Shown here: piece by piece, positions 8,111-18,017 of the stretch
Position numbering within the stretch: position 1 is the stretch's first letter
Layout of the letters: every line of letters starts with the position of its first letter
Source of the DNA: Bacteroidales bacterium
GTDB taxonomy: Bacteria > Bacteroidota > Bacteroidia > Bacteroidales > Paludibacteraceae
Direction of reading: 5' to 3'
DNA: 64,000 bases
Assembly: GCA_022783865.1 (NCBI GenBank)
Contig: JALFYY010000005.1
Coordinates: 1-64,000, forward strand
The notes under the pieces: generated by a model
What the model saw: the letters and a program-made list of their open reading frames with translations, nothing else
What the model was told of the DNA's origin: nothing
Databases searched by the model: none
Translations under genes and position numbers: made by a program

Positions 8111-9985
8111 TTAGTTTATAAGCTTTTTCCCTTTGGCGGAAACGGCGATGCCATGGTAGTCTGCTGGAATAGGGAATCCCAGTAGATTGTACCATACTAT
8201 GTTTTCTTCGGGCGCATTGGGCAAATCAATGGCTGATGACTGCCCGCAAGTCTCGTCGATGATAAGCGTTGGCATATGAGCGGTCTGCTCACCTTTCCCG
8301 CAATTGGAGATATTGAGGTTACAATATGCCACATTGCCGTTGGCGCCTTGATAGTAGATACCGTATTGGGGTGCACCATCGATGGTGACATTGCGCAGTG
8401 TGATGTTCTGCAACTGTTTGCCGTTGCCGGCTATCATGTGGACGGCATTGTTGCGTGAATCGGTGACGGTGATGTTGTCAAAGACGATGTTCTGCACATT
8501 GTAGTAGTTGGTGCCGCCTATATTGAGTGCACCTTGCTGATTGCCCCAAAAATCGCCTGCCTCGCCTTTCTTGCCGAAACTGCAACCGCAATGCTGAATG
8601 GTGATATCGTGGATATAGATAGAGTCGGTATCACCAAAGCCTTTGCCTGAGAAGTCGGCATTGACGCGTGCACCGCATTCCAGTCCGTCGAAGATAGCAA
8701 GGTGGTGGGCACGGTGGGCTGTACCTCCAAAGAAGCCCAACGACGATGCGCGCCAGTTGTTTTCGGCAGTGCAGTAGGCAAACTCCACACTTGTACAACG
8801 GCGACTCGTGGTCCAACTTGCCATATCGTCGTCGCCATTGTTGCGGAAAGAGCAGTTGCGCACGATATGCCCTGTAGAAGCCTGACTGCAATTGATACCG
8901 TCTGCATAGTTGTTGCGGAAACGACAGTCTTCTACCAGCAGGTCTTCGCAGGGGGTACCGCTATAATCGGCTATCCAGGCACCGCACTCAAAGTGCTCTG
9001 CCCAACAGTTGCGGATCACGGAATTGCGTCCCCAACTGCCCATAAAGGCTTTGCCCACTTGATAGCGGGAGTCCTCCTGGTAGTAGCGACGGTTGTTGGC
9101 GGTATTCAGATACAAGCCTTCTACCCGCAGGTTGCTGCGGTCGGCTTCGATGCCACGGTGCGAATAGGTGGAGGCGTTGTCGGACGGCGCAGCGAAGTAG
9201 ATTTCGGTGTACCACATACCGGCTCCTATGAGGGCAGTGTTGTCTTTGTTGCGAAGATAGATGCGCTTTTGGGTTTCCCATCGTCCTTCGGGGATATAGA
9301 TGGTCTGTCCCACATGGGCATGTATGAAGTCGGCTATATCGCCATTGCCGTCAAAAGTCACGATGTTGTCGGCTTGTATGTCGCTTGCCAAGACGGGTGC
9401 AGGAACAGGCTCCAACTCCACAAAGTCGATGGTATAGGGATGGCTGTCGTCCGTTACACGTTCGATGCGCAAGGTCTCTCCTGATTGCACAGGACGACTG
9501 AGGCGAATGTGCTGTTCGTCGAAGCGCATACGGATGAGTCCGTTGGCGTTAGGTGTGTTGCCTGGATAGTTGTCGGAGCAATATTGCCATGCCCAATAAC
9601 TGTTGAGCTCCATAGTGGCAAGTTGTTCTTCGCCGGCATAGATGGCGATAGTGCCCCTTGTGCCTGTTCCCTCATCGTTGTCAGGAAGAGAGAAGCGCAG
9701 TGTGAGTCCGTCGCCGGGTCGGTTGACCATCCACTGAACATAGTCGCTGCTATGCAGAAGTTGCACGGCTTGTTGGTGGGAGGCTTCGGATTGCAAATCG
9801 GTTTGCCGGTCGGAGGGAGCGAGGAACTGACCAGTGGTATTACAAAGCCCTTCTTCGGCTTCGTAGCGTTCGTAAGGACGAGTGATATAGCCTTGTCCGA
9901 GAGCGTCGGTAGGGAAGGTATATACCTGTGCGCTGAGTCCTAACGAAACGGATAGGAGTGCGATGAAACAGAAACGGTGTTGCAT
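8111..9985 (-). CDS. Secreted GH87-like alpha-1,3-glucanase (CBM plus beta-helix)
   Basis: This is a 624-residue secreted protein with a signal peptide ending near LSAQ (residue 20). Residues about 38-195 form a likely CBM6/35-type module (RYEAEEG start, TIDFVELEP end). Residues about 205-580 form a right-handed parallel beta-helix with repeated short strands. Within it, YADGIN (Asp362) and NNGDDDMASW (Asp385, Asp386), followed by ENNWRASSLGFFGG, resemble the catalytic region of GH87 alpha-1,3-glucanases and mycodextranases, where I recall three aspartates with this same spacing. The extreme C-terminus (YNLLGFPIP...GKKLI) resembles a short sorting-type tail. It lies between susD and the GH97 gene. 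The beta-helix fold is clear; GH87 membership is probable, and a polysaccharide lyase-like or epimerase-like protein is the alternative. Confidence 0.65.
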   Translation of the reverse strand: MQHRFCFIALLSVSLGLSAQVYTFPTDALGQGYITRPYERYEAEEGLCNTTGQFLAPSDRQTDLQSEASHQQAVQLLHSSDYVQWMVNRPGDGLTLRFSLPDNDEGTGTRGTIAIYAGEEQLATMELNSYWAWQYCSDNYPGNTPNANGLIRMRFDEQHIRLSRPVQSGETLRIERVTDDSHPYTIDFVELEPVPAPVLASDIQADNIVTFDGNGDIADFIHAHVGQTIYIPEGRWETQKRIYLRNKDNTALIGAGMWYTEIYFAAPSDNASTYSHRGIEADRSNLRVEGLYLNTANNRRYYQEDSRYQVGKAFMGSWGRNSVIRNCWAEHFECGAWIADYSGTPCEDLLVEDCRFRNNYADGINCSQASTGHIVRNCSFRNNGDDDMASWTTSRRCTSVEFAYCTAENNWRASSLGFFGGTAHRAHHLAIFDGLECGARVNADFSGKGFGDTDSIYIHDITIQHCGCSFGKKGEAGDFWGNQQGALNIGGTNYYNVQNIVFDNITVTDSRNNAVHMIAGNGKQLQNITLRNVTIDGAPQYGIYYQGANGNVAYCNLNISNCGKGEQTAHMPTLIIDETCGQSSAIDLPNAPEENIVWYNLLGFPIPADYHGIAVSAKGKKLIN

Positions 9986-10007
9986 ACTGATAGTCTGTTA
10001 TCTAAGA

Positions 10008-11873
10008 TTAAATATCCGGGTATCCTTCGGATTGCTGTATATTATGGTTACGCTCCAACTCGAGTTGCGGAATGGGCTGTACGTAGCTCTCGTCGCCTTT
10101 CCAGGTGATCGGTCCGTGCGAAGTCTGCTCATAGTAAGTGGCTTCTTCGGAACCTATATGGTAGCGGCGTACATCGAGCCACCATTGTCCTTCGGCAAAG
10201 AGTTCTGCCCAGCGCTCATAACGCAGCGGATTGGTTGCCAACGGGTCGTCGTCGAAATAGGCTTTCGTACGGTCGGTGAGAGACGTATAATCGTATGGCG
10301 ATGGCGTATCGGGCGACTCGCCATAGGCACGGCGGTGCACTTTGTTGACGTACTCCAAGGCTGTTGCCTGGTCGGTGTCGGCAAGGAGTTCGGCATAGAG
10401 CAGATAGATGTCGGCAAGACGGATGATATAGTAGTTGCAGTTGGACGACTGGTTCAAGCCATAGGGCGGAACGCCTTTCTCTACGCCACGTGTGTTGGTG
10501 TATTTGCGGTGTTGCCATGCCAAACGGTCGGGACGGTTGTTGCTCTCGGAAGAACGGTCGTAAACGGAAGTACGTCCTTTGGCGTCGATATATTCATCTA
10601 CGTAAGGTTGTCCGGCAAACAAGCGAAGACGGGGATCGACTTTGCTCTTGTCGTTCTTCAGGGCGATAGCGTCTGCCCGATAGTTGGGCGTGTGGATCAT
10701 ATAGGGATAGTTGTCCAAAGAGCGGGGAGCATCGAAATCGTAGGCAGGGTTGAAAGTCAGACGTGGTACTGTGTCCCCGTAGAAGTTCCAGAAACCGAAA
10801 CGGGCAATATTGCGGTCGTGCACAAAGTTGTTGCCCCATTCCGATGATTTGGTGGATATGATGACATCGTTTTCCAAAGTGAGCGGGTCGATCTTGTCTT
10901 CACGTCCTTTGCGGAAACGGATATCCAAATCGACAAACCAAGGGGCATATACCATCGGCATACCCGAACCTGTGGTATAGTCTTCCCAAGGTCCGTTCTG
11001 GTTAGGATTGGAGGTCATGGTGAGTTCGTAGAGCGACTCGATATTGTGCTCATTGGCTTCGTTGCCGAAGAACATATCGGAGTAGATGTCGTAGGAAACA
11101 AGTGCTTTGCCACTGTTGTTGATAATATCTTCCATCAGCGTCTTGGCTTTATCTTTGTTCTCGGGGAAGATATAGAGCGACTGCATATATACTTTGGCGA
11201 GCAAGCCTTTAGCCGCCCACTCGGTAGCGCGGAAAGTATCGTCGTTGTAACCGGTGAGCAGAGGAATGGCATGGTTGAGGTCGTCGATGATGAATTGCCA
11301 GGTAGCGCGAACGGTAGCACGCGGGAGTTTGAGTCCTTCGACATCGGAAATGACATGGTCGATGATAGGAAATCCCCACGCATCGGGTTTTATCTCGAAG
11401 AAAATCTGTGCGTGCCAATATGCCAAAGCCCGATTGAAGTAACACTCGCCTGCGGCATAATCAAGAGCCGCTTGTTCTTGTGCGGTACTGTAGTTTTTGC
11501 GATAGAACTCAATTCCTTCGAGTCCGGTAGTAGCCAGGCGCATCCACTTGCATAGATCGGTGTAGGTAGTAGTGATATAGCGCGAATCGATGGCTGTGTA
11601 GTTGTCCTGACTGGTAGCGCGTTCGTCGTAGGAACCATAGATGTCGGTGGTGTGGTCGTAGAGCCAAACACCCATCGGGAACCAGTAGAAAGCATACATA
11701 CCGATACTATGACTTTGTGCATAGGCGGCAGTAACCAACTGGTCAACCTGGTCCATCGTAGCAGGGAAGTTGTCTTGCGAGAGCGTTTGCGGATTGGAGA
11801 TGTTGAAGAAATCTTTGCAACCGGTGAGAAGAATGCTCAACACGAGAATATATATTGTCTTTTGGTACTTCAT
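10008..11873 (-). CDS. SusD/RagB family glycan-binding lipoprotein
   Basis: This 621-residue outer-surface lipoprotein has its lipobox at LLTGC (Cys19). The start CKDFFNISNPQTLSQDNFP is typical of SusD proteins, which begin just after the cysteine and use TPR-like helices to present a glycan-binding face over the SusC barrel. Aromatic-rich central loops and the C-terminal segment of the form RYERWAELFAEGQWWLDVRR followed by PIPQLELERN are family hallmarks. It starts 41 bases after the susC stop, and the GH87-like gene follows after 22 bases. It should bind oligosaccharides released by the GH87-like enzyme and pass them to SusC. The precise ligand is inferred from the neighbours. Confidence 0.96.
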   Translation of the reverse strand: MKYQKTIYILVLSILLTGCKDFFNISNPQTLSQDNFPATMDQVDQLVTAAYAQSHSIGMYAFYWFPMGVWLYDHTTDIYGSYDERATSQDNYTAIDSRYITTTYTDLCKWMRLATTGLEGIEFYRKNYSTAQEQAALDYAAGECYFNRALAYWHAQIFFEIKPDAWGFPIIDHVISDVEGLKLPRATVRATWQFIIDDLNHAIPLLTGYNDDTFRATEWAAKGLLAKVYMQSLYIFPENKDKAKTLMEDIINNSGKALVSYDIYSDMFFGNEANEHNIESLYELTMTSNPNQNGPWEDYTTGSGMPMVYAPWFVDLDIRFRKGREDKIDPLTLENDVIISTKSSEWGNNFVHDRNIARFGFWNFYGDTVPRLTFNPAYDFDAPRSLDNYPYMIHTPNYRADAIALKNDKSKVDPRLRLFAGQPYVDEYIDAKGRTSVYDRSSESNNRPDRLAWQHRKYTNTRGVEKGVPPYGLNQSSNCNYYIIRLADIYLLYAELLADTDQATALEYVNKVHRRAYGESPDTPSPYDYTSLTDRTKAYFDDDPLATNPLRYERWAELFAEGQWWLDVRRYHIGSEEATYYEQTSHGPITWKGDESYVQPIPQLELERNHNIQQSEGYPDI

Positions 11874-11914
11874 AGTCTGTAGATATTATATGATGTTAAG
11901 TACTCGGTTTGTTA

Positions 11915-14900
11915 TTAGAAGGTTATATCCAAGCCAAAAGCGTAGAGCCGTGAGGGCAAGTAGCGGTTCTGGTGGTCGATATTGTACATAAGGCTGTTGC
12001 CACCGATTTCGGGGTCGATACCTGAATAGGAGGTAATGGTGAAGAGGTTTTGCGCAGTGAAATAGATACGCAGTTTCTCCATCTTGGCTTTGACACTGTA
12101 TTTGTGTGGCAAGGTATATCCGATTGACAAGTTCTTGAGCTTGAGATAGTCGCCTCGCTCTACCAGATAGCCTGAAACGGTAGAGTAGTTGCGGTTGGCA
12201 GCGCCATCGCCGATAACAGAACCGCTTTCGTTGAGATAGCCTACACGGGGATGTTCGGTAACGGTCTGGTTGTCTTTACCGAAGCAGGAGGTTTTGAAGA
12301 TATCGGCAGTGGTGTTGTCGGACATGAACATATGGGTATAGGGTTTTACCAAGTTCATAATGTCGAAACCGAAAGCGCCGGAGAATACGAGAGAGAGGTC
12401 GATGCCTTTGTAAGCGAACGAAGCGTTGATACCGAGCTCCATCTTGGGCCATGGCGAACCTATGTATTTGCGGCTGGCGGCAGATACCCGTCCGAGTCCG
12501 TTGTCATCGAAAATCAAATCACCTACACCGGTGTTCTGGTTCTGATAGTAGATACCTATTTCTTTGCCTTCGGCATTGAGCGGTTGTCCGTTGTCGGCAA
12601 AGCCATACGGGTGGTTAGGATTGTTGCGTCGCCAAGCGTCCAAAGCATATTGGTTGTATTCGTCCACTTGGGCTTGGTTTTGGAAGATGCCGAGTACTTC
12701 GTAGCCGTAGTACATCGACATAGCGTAGCCGTCTTCGGTACGGGCGAGAAGCGGCCAAGCGTTGTCTAAACCTTTGTCGATGGTGGTAGCACCGGGCTGA
12801 TCGCCCACTTGCTTTACTTTGTTCTGATTGAACGACATATTGACACCGATGGAGTAGGTAAAGTCGCGTTTGGTGTCTTGCCATGCGATAGCGAGTTCGT
12901 GTCCCTGGTTCTCTACCAAACCGGCATTGAAATAGACGGGAACGGTGTTGGCAGGGTCGTTGGAATTGAAGTAGTAGCTCATACCGCCGGTAAGACAAAG
13001 TGCGCCTTGGTAGAGCATGTCGCGGGTTTGGCGGTTGTAGTAGTCGTAGGTAAGCGTGAGCCGGTTGTTGAAGAAACCAAGGTCGAGACCGACATCGGTT
13101 TGGTTGACTTCTTCCCATTTGAGGTTCTCGTTGCCGAGAATAGCAATCCAAGCACCTGTCTTGCCGACCGTACCGTTGTCGAAAGCGTGGCTCAAACCAC
13201 TGAGTGCGTAGGTGGACTGGTACATATATTGCGGGATATTGTCGTTACCGAGCAAGCCCCACGAAGCACGAATCTTGAGGTTGGAGAGCCATTCGCCTGC
13301 ATTGTCTTTGAGCCAAGATTCTTCGCTCATACGCCATCCGATATTCACTGATGGGAAGAAGCCCCAACGATACTTCTTTACAAAGCGGTCGGAAGCATCG
13401 GCACGGAAGTTGGCGGCAAGGAGATATTTGCCTTTGTAGTCGTAGTTGATACGGGCAAAGACAGAACCGCGCCGTTCTTGTGGAACCGCATCGGTAGCAT
13501 CTTTGGTGGCTCCGGCAGAAGCAAGGGCAATAGACTGAGCAACAGGAATGGAGAAACCATAGCTATGAACGGAAAGGTCGTAGCCGTCGGATTTCCACCA
13601 TTCGGTACCTACCATGGCACGGAAACCATGGTCACCCCAACGGTGGTCGTAGGTGAGAACAGAGTTGAACATCAGTTTGAGGTTGGTACCCGCATAGGAA
13701 TCCAGTTGTCCGCCATCGACACCTACCTGGATAGGTCCGAAGTCGCGATACTCAGTGAAAAAGCGACTGGAGTACGCATTGAGTGCAGCAGAACCGGTAG
13801 TACGCCATGTGAGTCCCTTGATGAATTCAACGTTGAGGTATGCTTGTGCGTTGATATAATAGTTTTTGTCTTGTATGTCGTGGTAAGCGTCTTCGAGTCC
13901 GGCAAAGTTGGGACCGGAAGCTACAGAGACGGGTGTTTTTGCATAGTTGCCGTCTTCGTCGAACACTTCCGATACGGGAACGGTACGGAAGGGAATAGTG
14001 TGGTTGTAGATAGACGAAGAGGTGGCAGGGTTGGATGATGTCATTGCTCCATAGAGCGACTCACCGATAGTAACATGTTTTCCGATAGTATGGTCGAGGT
14101 TGGTACGGAAAGAGAAGCGTTGTGCACGCGTATCAAGATAGGTTCCTTTTTCATCGAGATAACCAAAGGAAAGGAACATTTTGGTTTTGTCGCCTCCTCC
14201 GCTGACGGATACGTTGTATTCCTGTTCGAGTCCTGTACCGAACATAACGTCCATCCAGTCGGTATTAGGCAGTTCGTCAGCACTGCTTACGCCCAAAACA
14301 TCAAGTGTGCTGCCTGTACCCCAAGCATCGCGGGCACGCAACCAGTTTTCGGTATCAAGCAGTTTGATTTTAGAGGATACTTCTCTCCAACCCACTCTGG
14401 CATTGAGGTCAACTTGTGTACGCTCGGACTTACCTTTCTTGGTGGTAATAAGGATAACACCACCTGCGGCTTGTGAACCATAGATAGCGGCAGAACCTGC
14501 GTCTTTGAGGACTTCGATAGACTCTACGTCACGCATATTGAAGTTGAAGCCTGCGGGTTGTGCCACACCGTCAACGACATAGAGAGGAGCCATACCGTTG
14601 AGCGAGCCGGCACCACGTATGAGAATATCGGCTGCTTCGCCGGGAGCACCACTGCCTTTGGTAACCGAAACGCCGGCTGCGAGACCTTGTAAGGATTCGG
14701 CAAGTGACTTGGAAGAAAAGTCGGCTATCTCTTTGGATGAAACAGACGAAATAGAGCCGGTTACGTCGCTACGGCGTTGTGTACCATATCCGATGACTAC
14801 TACATCGTTGAGCGTTTCGACATCTTCTTGGAGAATGATGATGTAGTTGGTCTGTTTGGCGGTGATGGCAACTGTCTGAGAGCGGTAGCCGACAGAAGAA

Positions 14901-15109
14901 ACGACGATATTGCTGCCGTTTTCAACATCCAAGGAGAAAGCACCGTCGAAATCGGTGACCGTACCGTTGGTGGTATTCTGCACAAGAATGTTGGCTCCGA
15001 TAATGGTTTCTCCGGTGGCATCTTTGACGATACCGGTGATAGGCTTAGCGTAGAGAACGTGTGTGGCAATGAGCAAACACAAGCACAAGAGTGTTCGGGA
15101 TATCCTCAT
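11915..15109 (-). CDS. SusC/RagA TonB-dependent outer-membrane transporter
   Basis: This 1064-residue outer-membrane barrel imports glycan oligomers using TonB energy. After the signal peptide comes a carboxypeptidase-regulatory-like domain (about 24-100, ITGIVKDATGETIIGANILV), then the SusC signature VVIGYGTQRRSDVTGSISSV at about 106, the plug domain with PLYVVDGV and DAGSAAIYGSQAAGGVILI, and a long 22-strand-type barrel ending in the aromatic terminus LDITF. There is no N-terminal STN (anti-sigma-binding) domain, so control is more likely through the separate regulator at 16447 than by a sigma/anti-sigma pair. A hairpin at 15174-15205 separates it from the upstream secreted-protein gene. 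Confidence 0.97.
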   Translation of the reverse strand: MRISRTLLCLCLLIATHVLYAKPITGIVKDATGETIIGANILVQNTTNGTVTDFDGAFSLDVENGSNIVVSSVGYRSQTVAITAKQTNYIIILQEDVETLNDVVVIGYGTQRRSDVTGSISSVSSKEIADFSSKSLAESLQGLAAGVSVTKGSGAPGEAADILIRGAGSLNGMAPLYVVDGVAQPAGFNFNMRDVESIEVLKDAGSAAIYGSQAAGGVILITTKKGKSERTQVDLNARVGWREVSSKIKLLDTENWLRARDAWGTGSTLDVLGVSSADELPNTDWMDVMFGTGLEQEYNVSVSGGGDKTKMFLSFGYLDEKGTYLDTRAQRFSFRTNLDHTIGKHVTIGESLYGAMTSSNPATSSSIYNHTIPFRTVPVSEVFDEDGNYAKTPVSVASGPNFAGLEDAYHDIQDKNYYINAQAYLNVEFIKGLTWRTTGSAALNAYSSRFFTEYRDFGPIQVGVDGGQLDSYAGTNLKLMFNSVLTYDHRWGDHGFRAMVGTEWWKSDGYDLSVHSYGFSIPVAQSIALASAGATKDATDAVPQERRGSVFARINYDYKGKYLLAANFRADASDRFVKKYRWGFFPSVNIGWRMSEESWLKDNAGEWLSNLKIRASWGLLGNDNIPQYMYQSTYALSGLSHAFDNGTVGKTGAWIAILGNENLKWEEVNQTDVGLDLGFFNNRLTLTYDYYNRQTRDMLYQGALCLTGGMSYYFNSNDPANTVPVYFNAGLVENQGHELAIAWQDTKRDFTYSIGVNMSFNQNKVKQVGDQPGATTIDKGLDNAWPLLARTEDGYAMSMYYGYEVLGIFQNQAQVDEYNQYALDAWRRNNPNHPYGFADNGQPLNAEGKEIGIYYQNQNTGVGDLIFDDNGLGRVSAASRKYIGSPWPKMELGINASFAYKGIDLSLVFSGAFGFDIMNLVKPYTHMFMSDNTTADIFKTSCFGKDNQTVTEHPRVGYLNESGSVIGDGAANRNYSTVSGYLVERGDYLKLKNLSIGYTLPHKYSVKAKMEKLRIYFTAQNLFTITSYSGIDPEIGGNSLMYNIDHQNRYLPSRLYAFGLDITF

Positions 15110-15173
15110 GGTTTAGTAGTTAGAGAGTGATTATAATCAGGACAATTATAATAATAAGGTAGGAGATAATTAC

Positions 15174-15205
15174 ACCAATTGGGGCGGTAGGTACCGTCCC
15201 AATTG
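15174..15205 (-). terminator. Hairpin between the small secreted-protein gene and susC
   Basis: CCAATTGGGGCGGT at 15174-15187 pairs with ACCGTCCCAATTGG at 15192-15205 with one non-Watson-Crick position and a 4-base loop. No T-run follows on the minus strand, so it may be a partial terminator or an RNA-stabilising 3' end that sets the first gene above the rest of the operon. Confidence 0.6.
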
Positions 15206-15226
15206 GGTAAGAACAAGGTGTATGAA

Positions 15227-16003
15227 TTATTTTACTTCAGCACCCAATACGTTGTAGGTCTTGCCGTTGTGCAAAATGTAGAGTTGGCCGTTCTTGATGA
15301 ACTTGTTGCTTTGTTGAGCACTTTCTGTACGAGTGTTCTCCAAAGCAGTAGCCAAAACGCAAGGAGCAGCATAGCCTTTTTCGCCGAAACCGTAGATGCC
15401 TTCGCCTAATTCTTCGTCGTCACCAAAGAACTCGGGAGATGTCTTGGTACCTGTGTAAGGCATAAATGCGAAGAGGAATCCGTCGGAACCAGGAGCGGCA
15501 GTAGTGTTGATTCCGTTGCCTTCCCACATCCACCAGATTGCACCTGGTTCGGTAGCTGTGTATTCGAAACCGAAGATTTGTCCATTAACCATCAAGATGG
15601 AGTCTTTTTGCAATACGTCCTTGGTAAGCACATCTTGGTCAACAAAGATTTGAGCGTAGTTAACAGTCATACCCCAGATATTACCGTTGATTTGTTTCAT
15701 ACGGTTGGTTGCACCGTTTACATCGCCATAGTTAGTCCATTTATTGATAGCAATACCACGTGAGCCACCTTCTGTAGTAGGAGCACCTTTGAGGAAGTCT
15801 TCCAACCATGTACCGGTAACATCAACAGCGAAGGTGAAAGTTTCGTCAGTTTCCATGTTGTTGGAAGCCGCGAATTTACCATTTTCACAATCATACTTAA
15901 CAATGTAACGACCATCAGCACCAATAGGGTTGTTGAGGGTGTACTGAGCAGCAGCACTCAAGCTAACTAAAGCAGCTGCAAGAATCATGTAGAACTTTTT
16001 CAT
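15227..16003 (-). CDS. Secreted PUL protein of unknown function with C-terminal tail motif
   Basis: This is a 258-residue protein with a clear signal peptide ending SLSAAAQ (about residue 19) and no lipobox. I do not recognise the middle of the protein, which is rich in Thr, Gly and aromatic residues. The C-terminus, NGQLYILHNGKTYNVLGAEV, resembles the short C-terminal motif seen on many secreted Bacteroidales proteins. It is the promoter-proximal gene of the SusCD operon (promoter at 16068-16075, about 58-base leader) and is followed by a strong hairpin before susC. That position often belongs to abundantly made surface proteins. It might be an extra glycan-binding protein of the PUL, but nothing in the sequence proves this. 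Confidence 0.75.
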   Translation of the reverse strand: MKKFYMILAAALVSLSAAAQYTLNNPIGADGRYIVKYDCENGKFAASNNMETDETFTFAVDVTGTWLEDFLKGAPTTEGGSRGIAINKWTNYGDVNGATNRMKQINGNIWGMTVNYAQIFVDQDVLTKDVLQKDSILMVNGQIFGFEYTATEPGAIWWMWEGNGINTTAAPGSDGFLFAFMPYTGTKTSPEFFGDDEELGEGIYGFGEKGYAAPCVLATALENTRTESAQQSNKFIKNGQLYILHNGKTYNVLGAEVK

Positions 16004-16446
16004 AATTAGATAGAATTAGTTGGTTAAATAAAATAAGTTATTTATCAAATTCCAAGATTTGATGTTGCAAAGATAGGACAGATATTTTGAACAGACGAAT
16101 AGTATAGTAAAAATATAAATGCCTTTCGATGATGATAAGTTGATAATATATTTATTTTCAGTGTGATATATGTGTGTTAGCGCAAAAAGAAATATAGATG
16201 ATATATTTCTGAAAATCAGGCAGTATAAGGCTATGATAACGTCTGGATATGAGAGGACTATGCACATAGGGTATACTTGTGGTTTGACGAGGAAAGAACG
16301 GCGGAATGCAAGGAATGGACAGATGGGTTTTGACATGTCGCTGAAAATAGATATCTTTGCAGGGTAAAGATATATTAATTTGTGTGATAATCAAAACATG
16401 GTAGTGTATGGAAATTGGAAAAAACCGATATGTGCGGCGTATTATT
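16004..16446. promoter_or_regulatory. Divergent promoter region between PUL and its regulator
   Basis: A minus-strand -7 box (CAAAGATA at 16068-16075, read as TATCTTTG) serves the PUL. A plus-strand TTTG at 16329-16332 lies 19 bases before TATCTTTG at 16352-16359 and serves the regulator. About 250 AT-rich bases between them contain no gene I can support and would be the place for regulator binding. Confidence 0.75.
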
Positions 16447-18012
16447 ATGACAGCCGGGAGTAGTTGGCGCAATGGATTGATGATGGTTTTGGTATGTCTG
16501 CCACTCAGTGTGCAGGCAGTCAGTGTACAGGATTTGGAATTGTTGGACCGTGCTTTGCAAATGCGAAATGAATATGAGGCACAAAAGCGGGAAAGCATTC
16601 GCAGTATTATGGATGCGGATATGGCAACTTACGACAGATATTTGGCGTTGACAGAGGAATATCAGTCGTATTCGTATGACACAGCTACGCTATATGTGGA
16701 AAAAATGGCGGACGAAGCCACAACCCAGGAAGATGAACAAAAGATAACGGCTGCCAATATCAAACGGGCCTTTTTGTTTTTGAGTTCGGGTTTGTTCAAA
16801 GAGAGCGCCGATGTGTTTGAGGATATGGATATTTCCGGTTTAACCCCTGATTTGAGAGCGGAATATCATATTCATTATGCCCGTTTGTTATATGATATGG
16901 CGGACTATGTACATGGTCAGATCAGTGCAGAATATCTGACGATGGGACATTGCCAGAGTGAGCAAGCATTGTCGTATATCCCTCACAATGATACGGTCAG
17001 ATACTGGTCAACGGCTGCACTGTATGCCAGCAAACAAGATGACTATCGGTTGGCTGTCGAACGCTTTGAGAGAGCCTTGGAATGCTCAACCATTACAGAG
17101 CACGAACGGGCTATTGCCTATTCGTCGATGGGTTTTGCCTACGACTGTGAAGGAAAGCAAGATTTGGCAGACCATTACTGGATTTTAGCAGCCGTAGCCG
17201 ACTTGAAGAGTTGTACGAAAGAGACGATGGCGATGAGCATTGTGGCACAACGCATGTACCAATACGGCGACATAGAACATGCGACCCGTTATATCCAACA
17301 GGCATTGGCAGATGCGCAATTTTACAATGCCAGACACAGACAATTGCACGTGAGCAAGATATTGCCCATCATCGAGCAGCATCAGTTGCTGACACAACAG
17401 AAACAGAACAGGCGGATCAGAGTGTTGAACGTGTGTCTGTATGCTATGATTGCCGCTATGCTCGTAATGCTGTTTTTCCTTTATAACCGCATCAAACGGA
17501 CGATTGCCGCAGAGCGGAGAATGGAAGAAATGAACAGGCGGCTGAGAGAAGCGAACTATATCAAGGAGGAGTGCATTGCGACTTTTCTTTATAACGAGAG
17601 TTCGGTGTATAGCAAATTGGAACGCTACCAACGCTACGTGAAGAAGAGAGCGCAAGAAAAACGCTGGGAGGAACTGCTGCAGATACCATCGTATGCCGAT
17701 GTGAGGACACTCAGAAACGATTTTTACAAGCGTTTTGACAGTATGTTTTTACACATTTTTCCGAACTTTATTGCGCAGTTTAATGCCCTACTCGATGATG
17801 ACAAACAAATCAGATTACGAGTGGGGGAACTGTTGAATACGGAGTTGCGTATATTTGCCTTGATACGATTGGGAATCAACGACAATCAACAGATTGCCAC
17901 GCTTTTGGACTATTCTATCAATACGATTTATACCTATAAGACCAAGGTGAAAAGCTATTCTCAATTGAGCTCAGAAGAGTTTTATCAACGACTGATGCAG
18001 ATAGCGGGTTGA
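16447..18012 (+). CDS. DUF6377-type PUL regulator with TPR-like sensor domain
   Basis: The protein has about 521 residues from the ATG at 16447. The frame extends to an ATG at 16408, but the later start gives a proper signal peptide (WRNGLMMVLVCLPLSVQA). The periplasmic part (about 25-320) is helical and TPR-like, starting LELLDRALQMRNEYEAQKRESI. One membrane segment follows (LNVCLYAMIAAMLVMLFFLYN, about 330-350), then a coiled coil with many Arg and Glu, and a C-terminal LuxR-like helix-turn-helix (ELRIFALIRLGINDNQQIATLLDYSINTIYTYKTKVK). This plan matches DUF6377 regulators that sit beside SusCD operons and act as membrane-bound activators. It is divergent from the PUL, so it very likely senses the PUL glycan. 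It ends 5 bases before the convergent recO. Confidence 0.82.
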   Translation: MTAGSSWRNGLMMVLVCLPLSVQAVSVQDLELLDRALQMRNEYEAQKRESIRSIMDADMATYDRYLALTEEYQSYSYDTATLYVEKMADEATTQEDEQKITAANIKRAFLFLSSGLFKESADVFEDMDISGLTPDLRAEYHIHYARLLYDMADYVHGQISAEYLTMGHCQSEQALSYIPHNDTVRYWSTAALYASKQDDYRLAVERFERALECSTITEHERAIAYSSMGFAYDCEGKQDLADHYWILAAVADLKSCTKETMAMSIVAQRMYQYGDIEHATRYIQQALADAQFYNARHRQLHVSKILPIIEQHQLLTQQKQNRRIRVLNVCLYAMIAAMLVMLFFLYNRIKRTIAAERRMEEMNRRLREANYIKEECIATFLYNESSVYSKLERYQRYVKKRAQEKRWEELLQIPSYADVRTLRNDFYKRFDSMFLHIFPNFIAQFNALLDDDKQIRLRVGELLNTELRIFALIRLGINDNQQIATLLDYSINTIYTYKTKVKSYSQLSSEEFYQRLMQIAG

Positions 18013-18017
18013 GTGCC

